Translations under genes and position numbers: made by a program
The notes under the pieces: generated by a model
Told to the model about the DNA's origin: nothing
What the model saw: only the letters and a program-made list of their open reading frames with translations
Database searches by the model: none
In this document: positions 23,301 through 34,999 of the stretch, one piece after another
Numbering within the stretch: the stretch's first letter is position 1
How the letters are laid out: each line of letters starts with the position of its first letter
DNA from: Sabethes cyaneus
Lineage: Eukaryota; Arthropoda; Insecta; Diptera; Culicidae
DNA: 64,000 bases
NCBI RefSeq assembly: GCF_943734655.1
Contig: NC_071355.1
Location: forward strand, 97,223,449-97,287,448
Reading direction: 5' to 3'

Positions 23301-24043
23301 TGCTCTTTTTATGTGAACTACTGCTAGTATGGCTACTACTAGATTTACGTGATGAGCTTCGTTCAATTGGCTTGTCCTTTTCCACAGTAGCTGCAACAGA
23401 ACTTTCTGTACTTTCTTTTTCGGAAGATATTGTGGTAGCTGCCGAAAGCTCAGTAGGGTTAATATCGTTATCTTTAGCAATAATCTCAATTTTATTATAT
23501 CCGTTGCGGGATCGTCCATCTTCATTGTGTTCCTTATTAGCTTCATTGTGTTCTACATTACTTTTGTTGTGCTCTCCATCAGCTGGCTGGATTTCACAAG
23601 TTGGTTCTGTGTTATCAGCCTTAATACTGGAATCTAATTTTTTAATTGCTGGAATCTCTACTGCTGATTCATTTCTGGTAAGTTCCTCAGTGATAGGGGG
23701 TACGGCCTTCACACTAGGTACATACTTAGGCGCAATTACTGTTGGCATGGGAATATACTCCAATTTTGGTTTCTTTTTCGCTGGTACATCTGACCCAGTT
23801 ATATCCGGTCGTTCATTGCTGGTCCGATTGAGTATACTTTTTGGTGTCGCGCTGTAGGTCGCCGCCGCTGGAACTTCTGAGAATATTGGTACCGTCGAAT
23901 CAATGCATAATTAACAAAACACAAGTTTTAACATGAAAAATACCTGATTTTATATGTTTGAAGTGGCAATAAGCCCTTGTACACAAATCCTTTTCGAAGA
24001 ACGGACAGTTGATCGACCGAAATAAGCCAGTAGCCGGCAGCAT
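20327..24043 (-). CDS. Rexo1: RNA exonuclease 1 homolog (REXO1 type), eight exons, complete
   Basis: DEDDh 3'-5' exonuclease of the REXO1/Rex1p group. Exons read by eye, all in phase: 24043-23944, 23876-22567, 22498-22216, 22157-21707, 21649-21572, 21508-20918, 20736-20477, 20406-20327, giving 1050 residues. The start is fixed by the family N-terminus MLPATGLFRSINCPFF with a C..C..C..H cluster (AYCHFKH). Residues about 100-470 are Ser/Lys/Arg-rich and disordered. Residues about 640-750 hold the helical middle domain and HDVILAGK. Residues 805-855 are cysteine-rich, as in human REXO1. The exonuclease follows: YALDCEMCY (Asp896, Glu898), GHSLESDFKAL (Asp979) and GHDSAEDS (His1028, Asp1033), so the full catalytic set is present. 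Introns are 57-181 bp. The acceptor of exon 6 has an alternative 21 nt upstream. Convergent with sPLA2, divergent from ACOT9. The family processes 3' ends of structured RNAs; the substrate here is inferred. Confidence 0.95.
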
Positions 24044-24581
24044 ATTGTTATCGCTTTTATGTTACTAATTAGCTGCTTTCAAATGAAGTTATTTTAAAAA
24101 CATTTAATTATTTTTATTAAAGGGAATATTAGAATAAAACATTTTCGTGTAATTTGAAAACCACATCCATCTGCAATAAATGGAAAAAATACAATGACAG
24201 TGACAGATGTTCCGGAATGAAAGCGAAGAAAGTTGGGAGCAAAAAAGCGAGCGAAAAAAGCTGTCAAGAAACTTCAAACTTATAGAAAAAAATAAAAGTT
24301 TGATAGCTGCTAAGCAACCCTGTTTGCAACACTGTACAAAAAACCAGAAAAAACAGAAACACAATTTATTCGTTTTTGTTCAAGGTATTGCAAGTTTTTT
24401 GTAAAATGCAAAATGTAAAAACTTGGAGACAGTATGCAAGTAATCAATGAAGCAAAAATAACAAAAATAAGTATAAAAACACGTGTGTGTGAAAGAACGT
24501 TTTGACAATCAATAAGTTCGAACGCGTAGAAAAATTAAGAAAAAAAATTGACCTTTTGAAGCGTTGCATGAGGACTAATAT

Positions 24582-24880
24582 CAAGGGGTCGGTCACTTGG
24601 CACAGCCGTTTTTATGTTAGGCGACTTGAAACGAGCCGAACTGTGCCCGATGCTGCACCGAAAGTGCCGAACTGCAAGATTTGTTAAATTCGTTATAATC
24701 TGATAGATCTGGCAACCGCGCGAGATGATTTTGACAACTGGCAGTGCTCCCATTTCATATGCAGAATTGAACCGGAGGTGTGTAAAGCCCTATAAATGTT
24801 ATTTTTATAAGGCTTTAGAGGTGTGCCGCTTGATATCTCTCGAGTGCCGCGGCATAATGTGCTGAGTGTCCGACCCCTTG
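24582..24880. mobile_element. 299-bp non-autonomous hAT-like element
   Basis: Imperfect inverted ends: caaggggtcggtcacttggc at 24582 and the complement of caaggggtcggacactcagc ending at 24880. The perfect 8-bp repeat actaatat flanks it (24574-24581 and 24881-24888), the hAT target-duplication length. Non-coding. Lies about 0.5 kb upstream of the REXO1 start. Confidence 0.88.
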
Positions 24881-25125
24881 ACTAATATCTAATAACGTTT
24901 TCGTTTTTGCTTAGATCTAACCTAGGTTCGTCCTAGTTCCAATCGAACGACTGTCAAAACGTTTGTTTTTTCACTCAGGTTGAAATTAATTTCGCTCTGG
25001 GTTGAACTTTTTAGACATCGGGTTCGCTCTAGGTTTTTTCACAGTTTCAACCCCGCTTTAAGCAATTCGCGATGACGGTGCGCAGTGGAGACACCTACAT
25101 TAGTTTCGAGTTTGCGTGAAGCAGA

Positions 25126-25190
25126 ATCCAGCTTTTTACGAGCCATAATGGCGGACGAGTTCGTAATATTTGAACAGCATTTTTGACATT
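25126..25190 (+). repeat. Partial copy of the 25801-26017 foldback arm
   Basis: About 65 bp beginning atccagctttttacgagcca and continuing taatggcggac; nearly identical to the left arm of the palindrome at 25801. It sits beside another small inverted pair (aattcgcgatgacggcattg near 25195, complement near 25345). Confidence 0.75.
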
Positions 25191-25362
25191 TCCCGAATTC
25201 GCGATGACGGCATTGAAAAAGATTTCGTAAGCTGCTCGCACTTACAGAAAATCTCATGCCGAACTGTCAACGTGTGCGTGATGACAAAAGCAAAAATACT
25301 TCCCTTTCTTTTTTTCTCACGCAAAACCCTGAACAATATCAGCAACGCCGTCATAGCGAATA

Positions 25363-25766
25363 CAGTGGACCCCCGTTCGTTTGAACGATTCCTCATGCAA
25401 ACTAACGGGGTTACTTTTTAATTTGAACAACTGGTAACCCGAAATATGCTGAAACCTGTGTGAATTGGCCGCCCTGCTCTTTGTTATTGTTTTGGTGGTT
25501 TGTTTTAGTTGGCAGTTGCAAGTGCGAATATTGCATTTTCCGATCGGATTTCTATCGTAATCGTTAGGAAAACGAAATGTGAAACCGATTAAACACGCTA
25601 GGTCGGTACAAACAAATCGTGTTTATGTGCATTGTCTGCATAAACAAATGATGTCATGTTGAGAATGACATTTGAACCATTTTTAATTTGCATGTCGTGC
25701 AAACCAGCGGGGTTCAAATTAAAGAGTGTTCAGATTAAAAATGGTCAAACGAACGGGGGTCCACGG
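25363..25766. mobile_element. 404-bp TA-flanked inverted-repeat element (pogo/Tc1-like)
   Basis: Left end cagtggacccccgttcgttt, right end the complement of ccgtggacccccgttcgttt. TA at 25361-25362 and 25767-25768. The interior repeats variants of 'ggggttcaaattaaa', so the subterminal regions also pair. The CAGTGGACCCCCG start is of the style of pogo/Tigger ends. No coding. Confidence 0.82.
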
Positions 25767-25800
25767 TACTTCGCAGGTTTTATTTCCGAGTGTTCACGGT

Positions 25801-26017
25801 ATCCAGCTTTTTACGAGCCATAATGGCGGACGGGTTCGTAATATTTTAACAGCATTTTTGACATTTCCCTAATACATCGCACGTTTTCTTTCCGTACATT
25901 CCTTTAGTTTTACGGTGAACGCGCGGAAAGAAAACGTGCGATGTATTAAGGAAATTTCAAGAATGCTGTTCAAATATTACGAACACGTCCGCCATTATGG
26001 CTCGTAAAAAACTGGAT
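25801..26017. repeat. Foldback palindrome with 93-bp arms
   Basis: Left arm 25801-25893 and right arm 25924-26017 are near-perfect reverse complements around a 30-bp loop. Each arm contains gagccataatggcggac, which includes a palindromic GCCATAATGGC, and acatcgcacgttttctttcc. It would form a strong hairpin if transcribed. Located 320 bp upstream of the ACOT9 start. It could be a foldback transposon. Confidence 0.9.
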
Positions 26018-26337
26018 AATCTGGATAATCGAGATAAGCTGTATATCTGGCAGCCCTGTACAGGAATACTAAAACATCGCAATATCGTATCCATGAATCA
26101 TGATGAATTTTAAACGAGACGATGAATCGATACAACATCGCCTCAGTTATAAAATTGTAAACAAAGCGTGTTTAAACTTCACAGCTTTGGGAACGTTGAG
26201 TCGTGTATCGTGGAGGTGGAAGTGACACAATTTGTTCCAGTTGCAAATTTTGGCTAATCTTCTAATAATTGCGTTGTATAGTTGTGCTTTTTGAGTTTTC
26301 AACTGTGTTGTTAGTTAAATATTGTAAGCTGCATGAA

Positions 26338-28191
26338 ATGTTTTCGTTACGTAGTCAAGGATTTGCTCTAGGCACACGGGCCGTCCAGCTGTTAGTTCGC
26401 GATAGCTTATCGGCTGCTAGCCGAAATCGCATTGTCAATATAAGTGCTAAAACAGGTATTAGTCGGCTTACATCACTTGGTCAAAGGTGCGTTATTGTGA
26501 TTTGTCCCGTTTCACGTGAACCAATATTTGTTGCACTTCTAGCAGCTGCGAAATGTCCAGCATAAGCTATCTAAAGCACAATGGAGATTTGGAATGTACC
26601 GCTGGAACAATGAATGAAGGTATTTATTACAGCATGATATCATGATTGCTGACATCAGTACGAAACGAAGCAAAAGTATTGACTCATGGTTCAAAGTTCA
26701 TTTCGAAACAGCATGCTGCTGTTGTTATGTTTTCATTAGGTGTACTAAATATTTTTAAACGAAAAATGTAGCGATGAACTGCTGAGTTTACTTATATTTA
26801 AACTTATCTGCAGGATAAGTATTACCACAGTATCCTAATTTTTATGTTGATTTCAGTGAAGCAAGTTATTATTCAAAAACTAGGAATTGAAGTGGGATAC
26901 ACACCGTTTGTCAGCACTCGAGAGCACCTAACCCAATATGCACCGGTATCAATAGATAAATTACCAGTACGTTCTATGCAGGATTCGTTTACTTCAGCGA
27001 TTATTCCATTGACGACTGATAAAATTCTCAAGGACAAATATGTCGGATTTATGGGAAATGTTAGATTAGGTCGCTTAATGGAAGATATGGATATGTTTGC
27101 AGGTATATTGTCTGTTGCTTCCATTGTAACGAAAATCAATAGTGTTATTTTAAACTGCAGTGTGGGTTGTCCATAAGCACGTGCTACTGCCCGATCTACC
27201 AGAAGGTGTCGCTCTTCCTTATACATTTGTAACAATTTTAGTAGATAAAATTGATTTCACTGACTTGGTACCGTCGCACGATGCTGATATCCGATTATCA
27301 GGTCATGTAAGTTGGGTCGGAAAAACATCCGTTGAAATTGTTGTGTGGATGGAGCAAAAATTACATGGAAAATGGCAAAAGCTCACACGAGCCTTATTTT
27401 TGATGGCAGCTAGAGATGCAACTAACACTAAAGCAGCCCTGATAAATCCTTTAGCTCCGGCAAATGATGAGGAAAAAGCTATTCTTACTGGAGGAGAATG
27501 TAAGATCTCCCACGAGTCTCACAAGTCATGGTAATATATAAGAGTATGTTTCATTTTAGCTCGCAAGCATAGGCGTATACAGCTTCAAAAAGAAGATCTG
27601 CTTAAAACGGAACCGAATGATTTTGAGCAAGGCATTGTTCACGACTTGTTTGTAAAATCCATCGACACCAAGAGTCGTGCATTCAACAAGCGAATTCTGC
27701 CACCGGGGTACATTTGGATGGAGGATGCTACAATGTCCAATATTATATTTTCTCATCCGGAAGACCGCAATGCCCACAACAAAGTGTTTGGTGGTTTCTT
27801 GATGCGTAATGCACTAGAACTCAGCTGGGCTTTGGCATACAATTTTGCCAAGCGGCGGCCTAAGCTGGAACACATTTCTGATATCAGCTTTCACCATCCA
27901 GTAGACGTTTCATCCATGCTGAATATGCAAGCCCACGTTATCTATACAGATCTTCATTATATGGAGATTGTCGTACTTGCTGACGTTTACGATGCTGTCA
28001 CGGGCCAACAAACAACAACAAATTCGTTTTACTATACCTATTCGGTGGCAGAGAGGTTACCAAGCATAATGCCTAAAACCTATCACGAAGCCATGTACTA
28101 TCTCGACGGACGACGAAAATTCCGCTATGCAATGGGTATCGATAAACCCATGGTTGCTACCAGTGAAACTGGAGACAAAAGTAAACTTTAA
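26338..28191 (+). CDS. Acot9: Acyl-CoA thioesterase, ACOT9 family, five exons, complete
   Basis: Mitochondrial double-hotdog thioesterase that hydrolyses acyl-CoA to free acid and CoA. Exons in phase: 26338-26486, 26543-26619, 26857-27102, 27161-27499, 27560-28191, giving 480 residues. The first 45 residues (MFSLRSQGFALGTRAVQLLV) are basic and hydrophobic without acids, as a mitochondrial presequence should be. The first hotdog half holds QKLGIEVGYTPF, SMQDSFTSAIIPL, GNVRLGRLMEDMDMFA, LPYTFVTILVDKID and GHVSWVGKTSVEI. The second holds RILPPGYIWMEDA, HNKVFGGFLMRNALELSW, RPKLEHISDISFHHPV and NSFYYTYSV. Introns are 56, 237, 58 and 60 bp. Exon 1 uses donor CAAAG|GTGCGT; an earlier GGTATT at 26456 would break the frame. 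A short overlapping upstream ATG at 26333 is present. Length fits the family. Confidence 0.95.
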
Positions 28192-28512
28192 AGTGATTAT
28201 TGTTCTGTATGTTGAATCCAGTAGAATCGTATCTTCCTCTTGATGCGAAAACTAGTGATTTTAACTTAGCTATATGCAATCGCATGCGAAAAAGGCGTAT
28301 GTATCTAACGTTTTGCTGTATTGATTGCAGCGAATATACGAATTTAATATCGTAAGTTTTTCTCTCAGACATTTATGTGAAAATTTAATCTCATCGAGAT
28401 ATTTAGTTGGTGCTACCTACTTAAGGGTCAAATAGAATTTTTTGTTGGCATATTTGTCAGTGTTATTTTTACAGGATCCGTAGCAAAATTGTCGATAAAG
28501 CACAAATATTAA

Positions 28513-29240
28513 GGGGGCATAGTACTTTTTTAATTCAAAAAAATCGAAATTTTTTTTATTGATTATTTCGAAAGATTAACATTTTGACCATATGTGTTTC
28601 AAGTTATTTCGATGAATTCCAAAAATTGACAAAGTTACAGATATTTGTACCGCGCGTGTCTGGAGCGATTACACAGCGAATAAAAACTTCAACGTCGTTT
28701 TTCTCGAAACCAGGTTTTGAAAGTCGGTACCATAAATATCTCAAGAACGGCTCAAGCAATTCTCATGATTCTTTTTCTGTTTCAAAGCCAACAAAATTAT
28801 CTAGTGTTTGACCCATCCTTTTCTTGATATTACAATTTTTATATTTTTTATAAATGTTTAAAGTCAATTTTTTCGACTAAAAACCTTACTTTTATGTTTG
28901 AATGTCCGCCATTCTGTTATGCGTTCGAATTTAAAAAAGAGGATGGATCAAACACGAGATAATTTAATATACTTTCATGTCGTTTTGGAATTTTTCAATT
29001 CGGATAAGCCCCCCAGCGCCAATCCATGGTACCGTAAATCATGTTTTTTTCGAATGATCATATTCAAGGAGCCGTTGGGGAGAGGGGAAGAGGTTCACAT
29101 ATGCAAACAAAATTGTAAATATTAGTATAAAATGCAATGTTTAGAATGCAAAAAACCTGAATCGATTCGCTTTTCGCGTTATTGAGAAAAAAATATTTAA
29201 AATAAGGCAAAAAATATGGTGTAAAAAGTACTATGTCCCT
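28513..29240. mobile_element. 728-bp TTAA-flanked inverted-repeat element
   Basis: Ends 'gggggcatagtacttttt' and the complement of 'agggacatagtacttttt', with TTAA at 28509-28512 and 29241-29244. TTAA duplication is the hallmark of piggyBac-type insertion. The interior has T-rich palindromic tracts and no transposase. It lies 320 bp after the ACOT9 stop codon and could be part of its 3' untranslated region. Confidence 0.8.
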
Positions 29241-29244
29241 TTAA

Positions 29245-30890
29245 ATCTGTTTGGCCCTTAAAGATTGGCAGTTTTACTGTTGATGTCAATTAACGAATGT
29301 GCAGACGATGTATTCAAGTATATAAACGGATGAGACTTGAATGGGAATTATGTCCTTAAACTACATAAAAACAAGTTTGTGCAATTTTGGAGACAACAAC
29401 ATTTGCTGTGGACGAAGTAGAAGTGGTTTACTTAAGGTTAAGCAAAATGTGAACAAAAAAACTTCAATTTTCGCGTATTAGCATTGATATTACTTCTTAG
29501 GAATTTTTCGCAGCTTAGTCATAAACACCAGCTTTAATATGAAAACGAAATATCAGCATAATTATGTATCCCAAGCAATCTGAAGTTCGGGTTTTGCCTA
29601 TCGCACGAACTGGAAAGTTTATATTTAATTGAAAATAACTTTCATGGCATTTTTGCTAGAAAACTAAATACTACGCAGACAAACAGTACTTAATTCTCAA
29701 TAAGTATCATTAAGATTAGCATCAGCGTTATTAGCAACTTCAGAGTGGAAATAAAGTATTTTGTTTTTCAAATGCGAACTAAAAAAATGGGACAAAATTT
29801 AGGTTGATTAAATCAAAATTAATTCGGACTTTTGGTTGCTTGCTTGTTCACTTCATAATTTTCTTAAAATTTAAAAATGCTGCCTAGCAGTGGGATTAGA
29901 TATGTAAATGAACCAAAAATAATAACTTTTTCATTGCTCTCCTGAAGCGCAAATGAAGTAAACATAAAACATGATACAAGTTACAGAAAAACAACCGGAA
30001 AGTATAAAACTAGGCCTGTGCCTCACATTTAGCCAGTACAGTACGAAAATCGTTCGATAACGTACTCCTCGTACTTGAAGTAGACTGTCAGAACCATATA
30101 CACAGCAAAAAGATTCGTGACATTTGTGTGAGTCTAGTGGCCAACTCTGTTTTAACGCTTGAACGTTAAAATAATATTGTGTTATTCAAACATTTTTCTA
30201 AACTAAAGTGTTTTTTCCACATATTGCTTAAAAACTACATTGGGCATTTGAGGGTAATGTACGCTAAACCAGGAGATGCTTAAGTGTATTAAAAAGTTTG
30301 TGTTCCTTTTGTTTCTATGTTATAATAAACGTTATTAAAAGTTACTATTATGTTTTCTTATTTTAACTGTTACTGTTTTCAGTGTAGTGTGGTTACTATT
30401 TTTATTAGTGTTGTTCATATTTTAGTATTAATGCAGAATGAATCTTGTTATTGAACAGTTAAGTGTTACAAAAGATTTAATTGCGCTGGCAGCGATTTCT
30501 TTGTTATACAGTGATTTAGTGATTTTATCCACCCTTCCGAAAATTTTTGGTAGATATATTTAGAAAGTAGACAAATTTGCAAAAAACGCAACAGAAATGA
30601 AAATTCAAACAATGGAATTTCCGAAAATCGGCAAAAAATAATTTCTGTCGTCTTTTTTTGGTCGATTTTTGCATGGAAAATAATAACGTATGAAAAACAA
30701 GAATAGATTTGGTTTTCACGTTTAAACTTTAAGTAAAAATGCTTAAATCGCATTTATTTTGTTCGACTAAAGAAAAGTTTCCTAACCTAAAATAGGGAGT
30801 AGATTAAATAAGGTGTAGATATAATCGATATACCACATACTAGTGTGTGTATATTAGAATAATAAACAAATACCATTGTAATATAATCAG
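29245..30890. other. AT-rich stretch without a recognisable gene
   Basis: Open frames near 30466-30753 (-) are Phe/Cys-rich products of T-rich DNA with no motif. Nothing else seen. Confidence 0.5.
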
Positions 30891-30894
30891 TTGA

Positions 30895-31395
30895 ATATAA
30901 AGAAAGGAAAAACGCTTTACCGTTAAATTCGAGTAGGTAGTTTATTATTCAGACAAATACGCATTTCATCAGTGCATGTTTCGAACATGATGAAGCCTGC
31001 CCAGCAAACCACACATCGTATAATAATGTGTGAAAATTATCTTAAATATCGCTGAACAAACTCGAAATCGTACATAAAGCTTAATAAAGCGCGCCCTAGT
31101 TTACAATTATTCGTACAAAATGATAGTAACTGATTCACATACGATTTTAGTCACAGAATTGTATAGCATTATGGAACTAATCATGTTGAGTCGGATTTCA
31201 TCGTATACAAATACTTATGAATGTGAATGGTTTTCATATAATTTACAGGACGTATATCGCCTCCAAAACAGTACGCATATGCTGGTTTCGTGCATCGAAT
31301 GCGATTTTTCTAGATATATATCGGTACATATATCATATTTGTTGCTTTAATATACGCATGAAAATGTTTGCTGGGTGGAAGTCGTAGGCAAAATG
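30895..31395 (+). mobile_element. Hammerhead-like repeat family, copy 3, split by another element
   Basis: Left part 30895-31015 ends gatgaagcctgc and the right part resumes at 31377 with aagtcgtaggc. Together they restore the GCCTGC-AAGTCGTAGGC stem loop seen in copy 2. The 31016-31376 block between them has inverted ends ccagcaaac / gtttgctgg. Confidence 0.6.
31016..31376. mobile_element. Short element with CCCAGCAAAC ends
   Basis: About 360 bp between 'cccagcaaacc' (31012) and 'gtttgctggg' (ending near 31376), 10-bp inverted termini, interrupting the copy 3 stem loop. An internal plus-strand frame of 76 codons (31120-31350) has no recognisable motif. Confidence 0.6.
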
Positions 31396-31484
31396 CATTA
31401 TAACCGTCGCGGACGAAACCGTCACCAGAATCGTCGCGGGGGCAAATATCGTTTATTTTGTCAAGTAAATCAATAGCTTACGTG

Positions 31485-32800
31485 CTAGACAAGCTCTTCA
31501 GTCACCCCGACACTCGCTGCTCCAGCATCCACGTCAACAGCGCTCATCCAACGTGTACGGGGTCTGCCTCGAAGGCGTCGGCCTCTGTCGGGTTCTCTCC
31601 TAAATATTATTTTCGCTGGTATCTCATCCGACATCCTTGCTACGTGGCCAGCCCATTGTAGCTTGCCGTGTTTTAATCGCTTCACAATAACCGCATCTTT
31701 ATATACTTGGTATATTTCATGATTCATGTGTCTGCACCACACTCCATCGTCTAATATGCCTTCAAGAATTGATCACAGGATCTTACGCTTAAAAACGCTA
31801 AGAGCTCGTCAATCACTCTCTTTCAACGTCAACGGTTCGTGGCCGTAGAATTCCATAGAGCGCGAGTTTTGTACGTAGTTGTAGGCTACGGGACCTCAGC
31901 TAGCTACGTAATCCGTAGAAGGCCATATTGGCAGTCGCTATCCGCCTTTCTACTTCACGACTCACATCGTTGTCACATGTCACTAACGTACTAAGTTAAA
32001 CAAATTCGTCGACCACTTCAAAAGTATCTTGATCTATCACCACCGCAATTCCAACACCCAAAGGGCTACCGCGCTCTCTACCAGCCACCTTATACTTTGT
32101 TTTGGTAGAATTTATGCTAAGCCGAATCCTCGCGGCTTCCTCCTTAAGATGCGTGTACACTTCTACTGTTAATACCGATGACATCGATGTCGTCCGCGAA
32201 CCCTAGAAGCATATGACATTTCATGATGGTACCGCTTCTCTGCATGCTTGCCCTTCGAATAGCACCTTCAAATGCAATGTTGAACAGCAAATTCGATAGT
32301 CCGTCACCTTGCTTCAAACCATCTAACGTCACAAACAAGTCCAACGTTAATTTTGAACCATCAAGGGTAGCACGTATCTAATCAGTTTTGTTGGAAAACC
32401 ATGTTCAATCATTAACTGCCACAGCGAAATGATCGTTTAACTGAATCGTACGTCACCTTGAAGTCTATAAACAAATGGCGAGTCTGCAAGTTGAATTCCC
32501 GGAATTTATCGAGGATCTGTCGCAAGGTGAACCTTTTGTCCATCGTAGAGCGTCCGTCTCGAAAACTGCATTGGTATTCGCCACCAAAGGTTTCCTGCAG
32601 CAGGCATCAGGGTCAGGACAGGGCCTGAGAAACAGGATGAGGGGGAGAATTTTGTATGCAGAATTGAGGAGAGTAATGCCTCGATAATAGCTTTTCCTTA
32701 ACATACACATTGAAGAATTTTTGCGAGAATATTTGGCAAATCCGCTTAGTTTGTTACGGAAACAGTACCTATTCAATCATTTGTAGCGCTTCCTGAGGGA
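31485..32800 (-). pseudogene. RTE-like retrotransposon remnant
   Basis: Reading down the minus strand: near 32690 YYRGITLLNSAYKILP, near 32330 DGLKQGDGLSNLLFNIAFEG and LLGFADDIDVIG (FADD palm motif intact), near 32100 STKTKYKVAGRERGSP and FEVVDEFV, then near 31740-31490 RHMNHEIYQVYKDAV, GKLQWAGHVARMSDE and RGRPRTRWMS. Several frameshifts and an N-terminal truncation. The endonuclease is absent. Confidence 0.85.
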
Positions 32801-33019
32801 CATTCAATGGTATTACTGCGTATTATATCTTGAAAACCTCCTCGAAGTAGCCTTCGGTTTTCAGAATCTACATCGTCATTTAAAACACTAGAAAGGGACA
32901 GAGCAGTCGCATTTGCATTGTCCTTGTCTAAGATCGGTGCTGGTCAAAACACTAGATGTCAGTGGAATGGGCTCGATTGAAATTATTTTAGATAGACGGT
33001 GGTGCTTCAGTCATCATGC

Positions 33020-34990
33020 ATGCTAACATCGAGGGACGATGGAGAAAATACAGGACGAGGAAGTATGGGTGCAAGTAGCTTCCATTTTCCTTAAGAATTT
33101 TAGTATTTTATTAAATAATAGCCGTGTTATAGCAATCGAGGAGCTCGTTGATGATTGGAGAAAGTATTAGAGATTTATGCCTACCTAATGACCACGTGGT
33201 GACGAAAAAGATAACCGATACATTGACTTCGCAGGAAACCTTCCCATAGAGACTAAGTCATCGTGGAAAGGTTATTCCTGTAGTACGATCCAGTGACGTG
33301 GCCTCCAACCTCGATCAAACCGACTGATATCCCCACTCCAGTCATGAAGGAAGAGCTCATAGTGGTTGCATGGGGGGGGGGGGAGGGTCTAAAAACAAAG
33401 AAAGTGTGCGCGATACCTAACGAGGCACTGAAGGCACATCCTGATATGTTTAGAGAGACACTTCAGAACTGTTTAGAGGCATGTGAATATCCGGATCCAG
33501 ACGTATGTAAAATTCAAAGATTGGTACGATTAAAACCGGGAGAACCGCCCAGAGATCTCTCTTCAAACAGACTTATCTACTTGCTCGATACGTTAGTAAA
33601 GATGATAGAGACGATAATCGTAGACAGGCTGAAGCACCTAATAGAAAGCGATACCGGACTGGCAAAGATGCAGTTTGGATTCCGCAAAGGGAAGTCCACT
33701 GTCCACCATCGATACCATCATATTCGTCATTGTGAGGACCGACAAGCCAATGATTCAAAAGAGGCGGGAGACATATATTGTGCCGTTGATTGATTTCAAA
33801 AACACCTTAACAGCGCTAGTTGGGGAGTGATTGACCTAGCACTCCACGAGATGAGGGTACCAGACCGACTATGTACGATGTTTTAAAGCTACTTCGAAAA
33901 TCGGATGCTAGTTTGCGACATGGCTGATGGTGCGAAGAAGTACAAAGTGATCGCAGGTGTTCCACAGGGCTCAGTTTTCGCCATGTAGGATGAGATGCTG
34001 GTGTTCAAGCTGCCCACTGGGGTCGAGATCATTAGCTTCGTTATTGTCCTAACAGTGGTAGGCGAGTTGCTAGAAGAATTGGAAATGCTGGCGTCAGATG
34101 TAAGATGGTGTAATGATTAGCAATTGCAAGGCAGCACTAGAAGCGAAAATTACGGTTGAAGGACAAAGAATTGTCTTGATTTGAAATACTTGGGTGTCAT
34201 GGCTGGCGATACGCTGAACTTCAACAGCCACATCGATTGTGTTTGTGGGAAGGTGTCAACGACGTTTACTGCACTGTCCAAAGTTATGTCGAATAGCTAT
34301 GGAGCTAGCAGCAGTAAGAAGTGTCTGATGGCCATCGTTGCCATGTCAGTGTTCAGACTGATGGCGTTGTTGGCAGCATGCGGATATCAAATCGTTAGAT
34401 AGGTGTCATTCTAGATTGCAGGTTTGCTACTTATATGTATACTCCTAAGCGAGAATAGCGATTGCTGTAGGTAGAGAAATGTCAGAGGCATTCGGGATAG
34501 AGTAAGGCAGGCTCTATATATATATAGGTGGCAACTAGAATGGGCCAAGGTCGAGCACGGCGGATGGACCCTAAGGCTGATCCAAAACATCTTGTTTTGT
34601 ATCGGTAGAAAGCATGCGAAGATACTAATTCTGTCAGGCCAAGGGTGTTCCAAAAATTACTCACATATGTGTGAGCGAGTTACCCGTTTGTAGCCGAGCA
34701 AACTCCAGCGCATGTGATGTTTCACTTCCCGATGTCGATGTCAACATCGTGCGGAGAATACACACTGTTGATAAACCGGTTACGGACTTGATGATTGGGT
34801 TGCAACGGCTAGAATGGGTGAAACGGAAGGGTTAGACATAGCTTTATCTAGGGTCAGTTCAGGGTTAAATAGGTATAGGCAGTTTAGGACTTAGGTGTTA
34901 GATACAGTAGTTAGGATATTAAGAAGTCAGTCTGAATGGAGTGCTTAGAAACATCTTCTCTTACGAAGTTATACACCATTTAAGGCCAAG
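33020..34990 (+). pseudogene. R1-like non-LTR retrotransposon remnant (copy 1)
   Basis: Reverse transcriptase segments GLKTKKVCAIPNEALKAHPD, NCLEACEYPDPDVCK, LKPGEPPRDLSSNRLIYLLD and MQFGFRKGKSTV (33390-33710) are followed out of frame by VPQGSVFA near 33960, YLGVMAGDTLNFNSHIDCV near 34180 and a C-terminal CWTLRLIQ-type stretch near 34560. The same order occurs in the copy at 42330-45590. Degenerate: the palm FADD motif is disrupted near 34030. Confidence 0.8.
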
Positions 34991-34999
34991 CCAGCGCAT

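Noticed and set aside
23372..23857. 161-codon plus-strand frame
   Set aside because: Antisense of the Ser/Lys-rich REXO1 exon 2.
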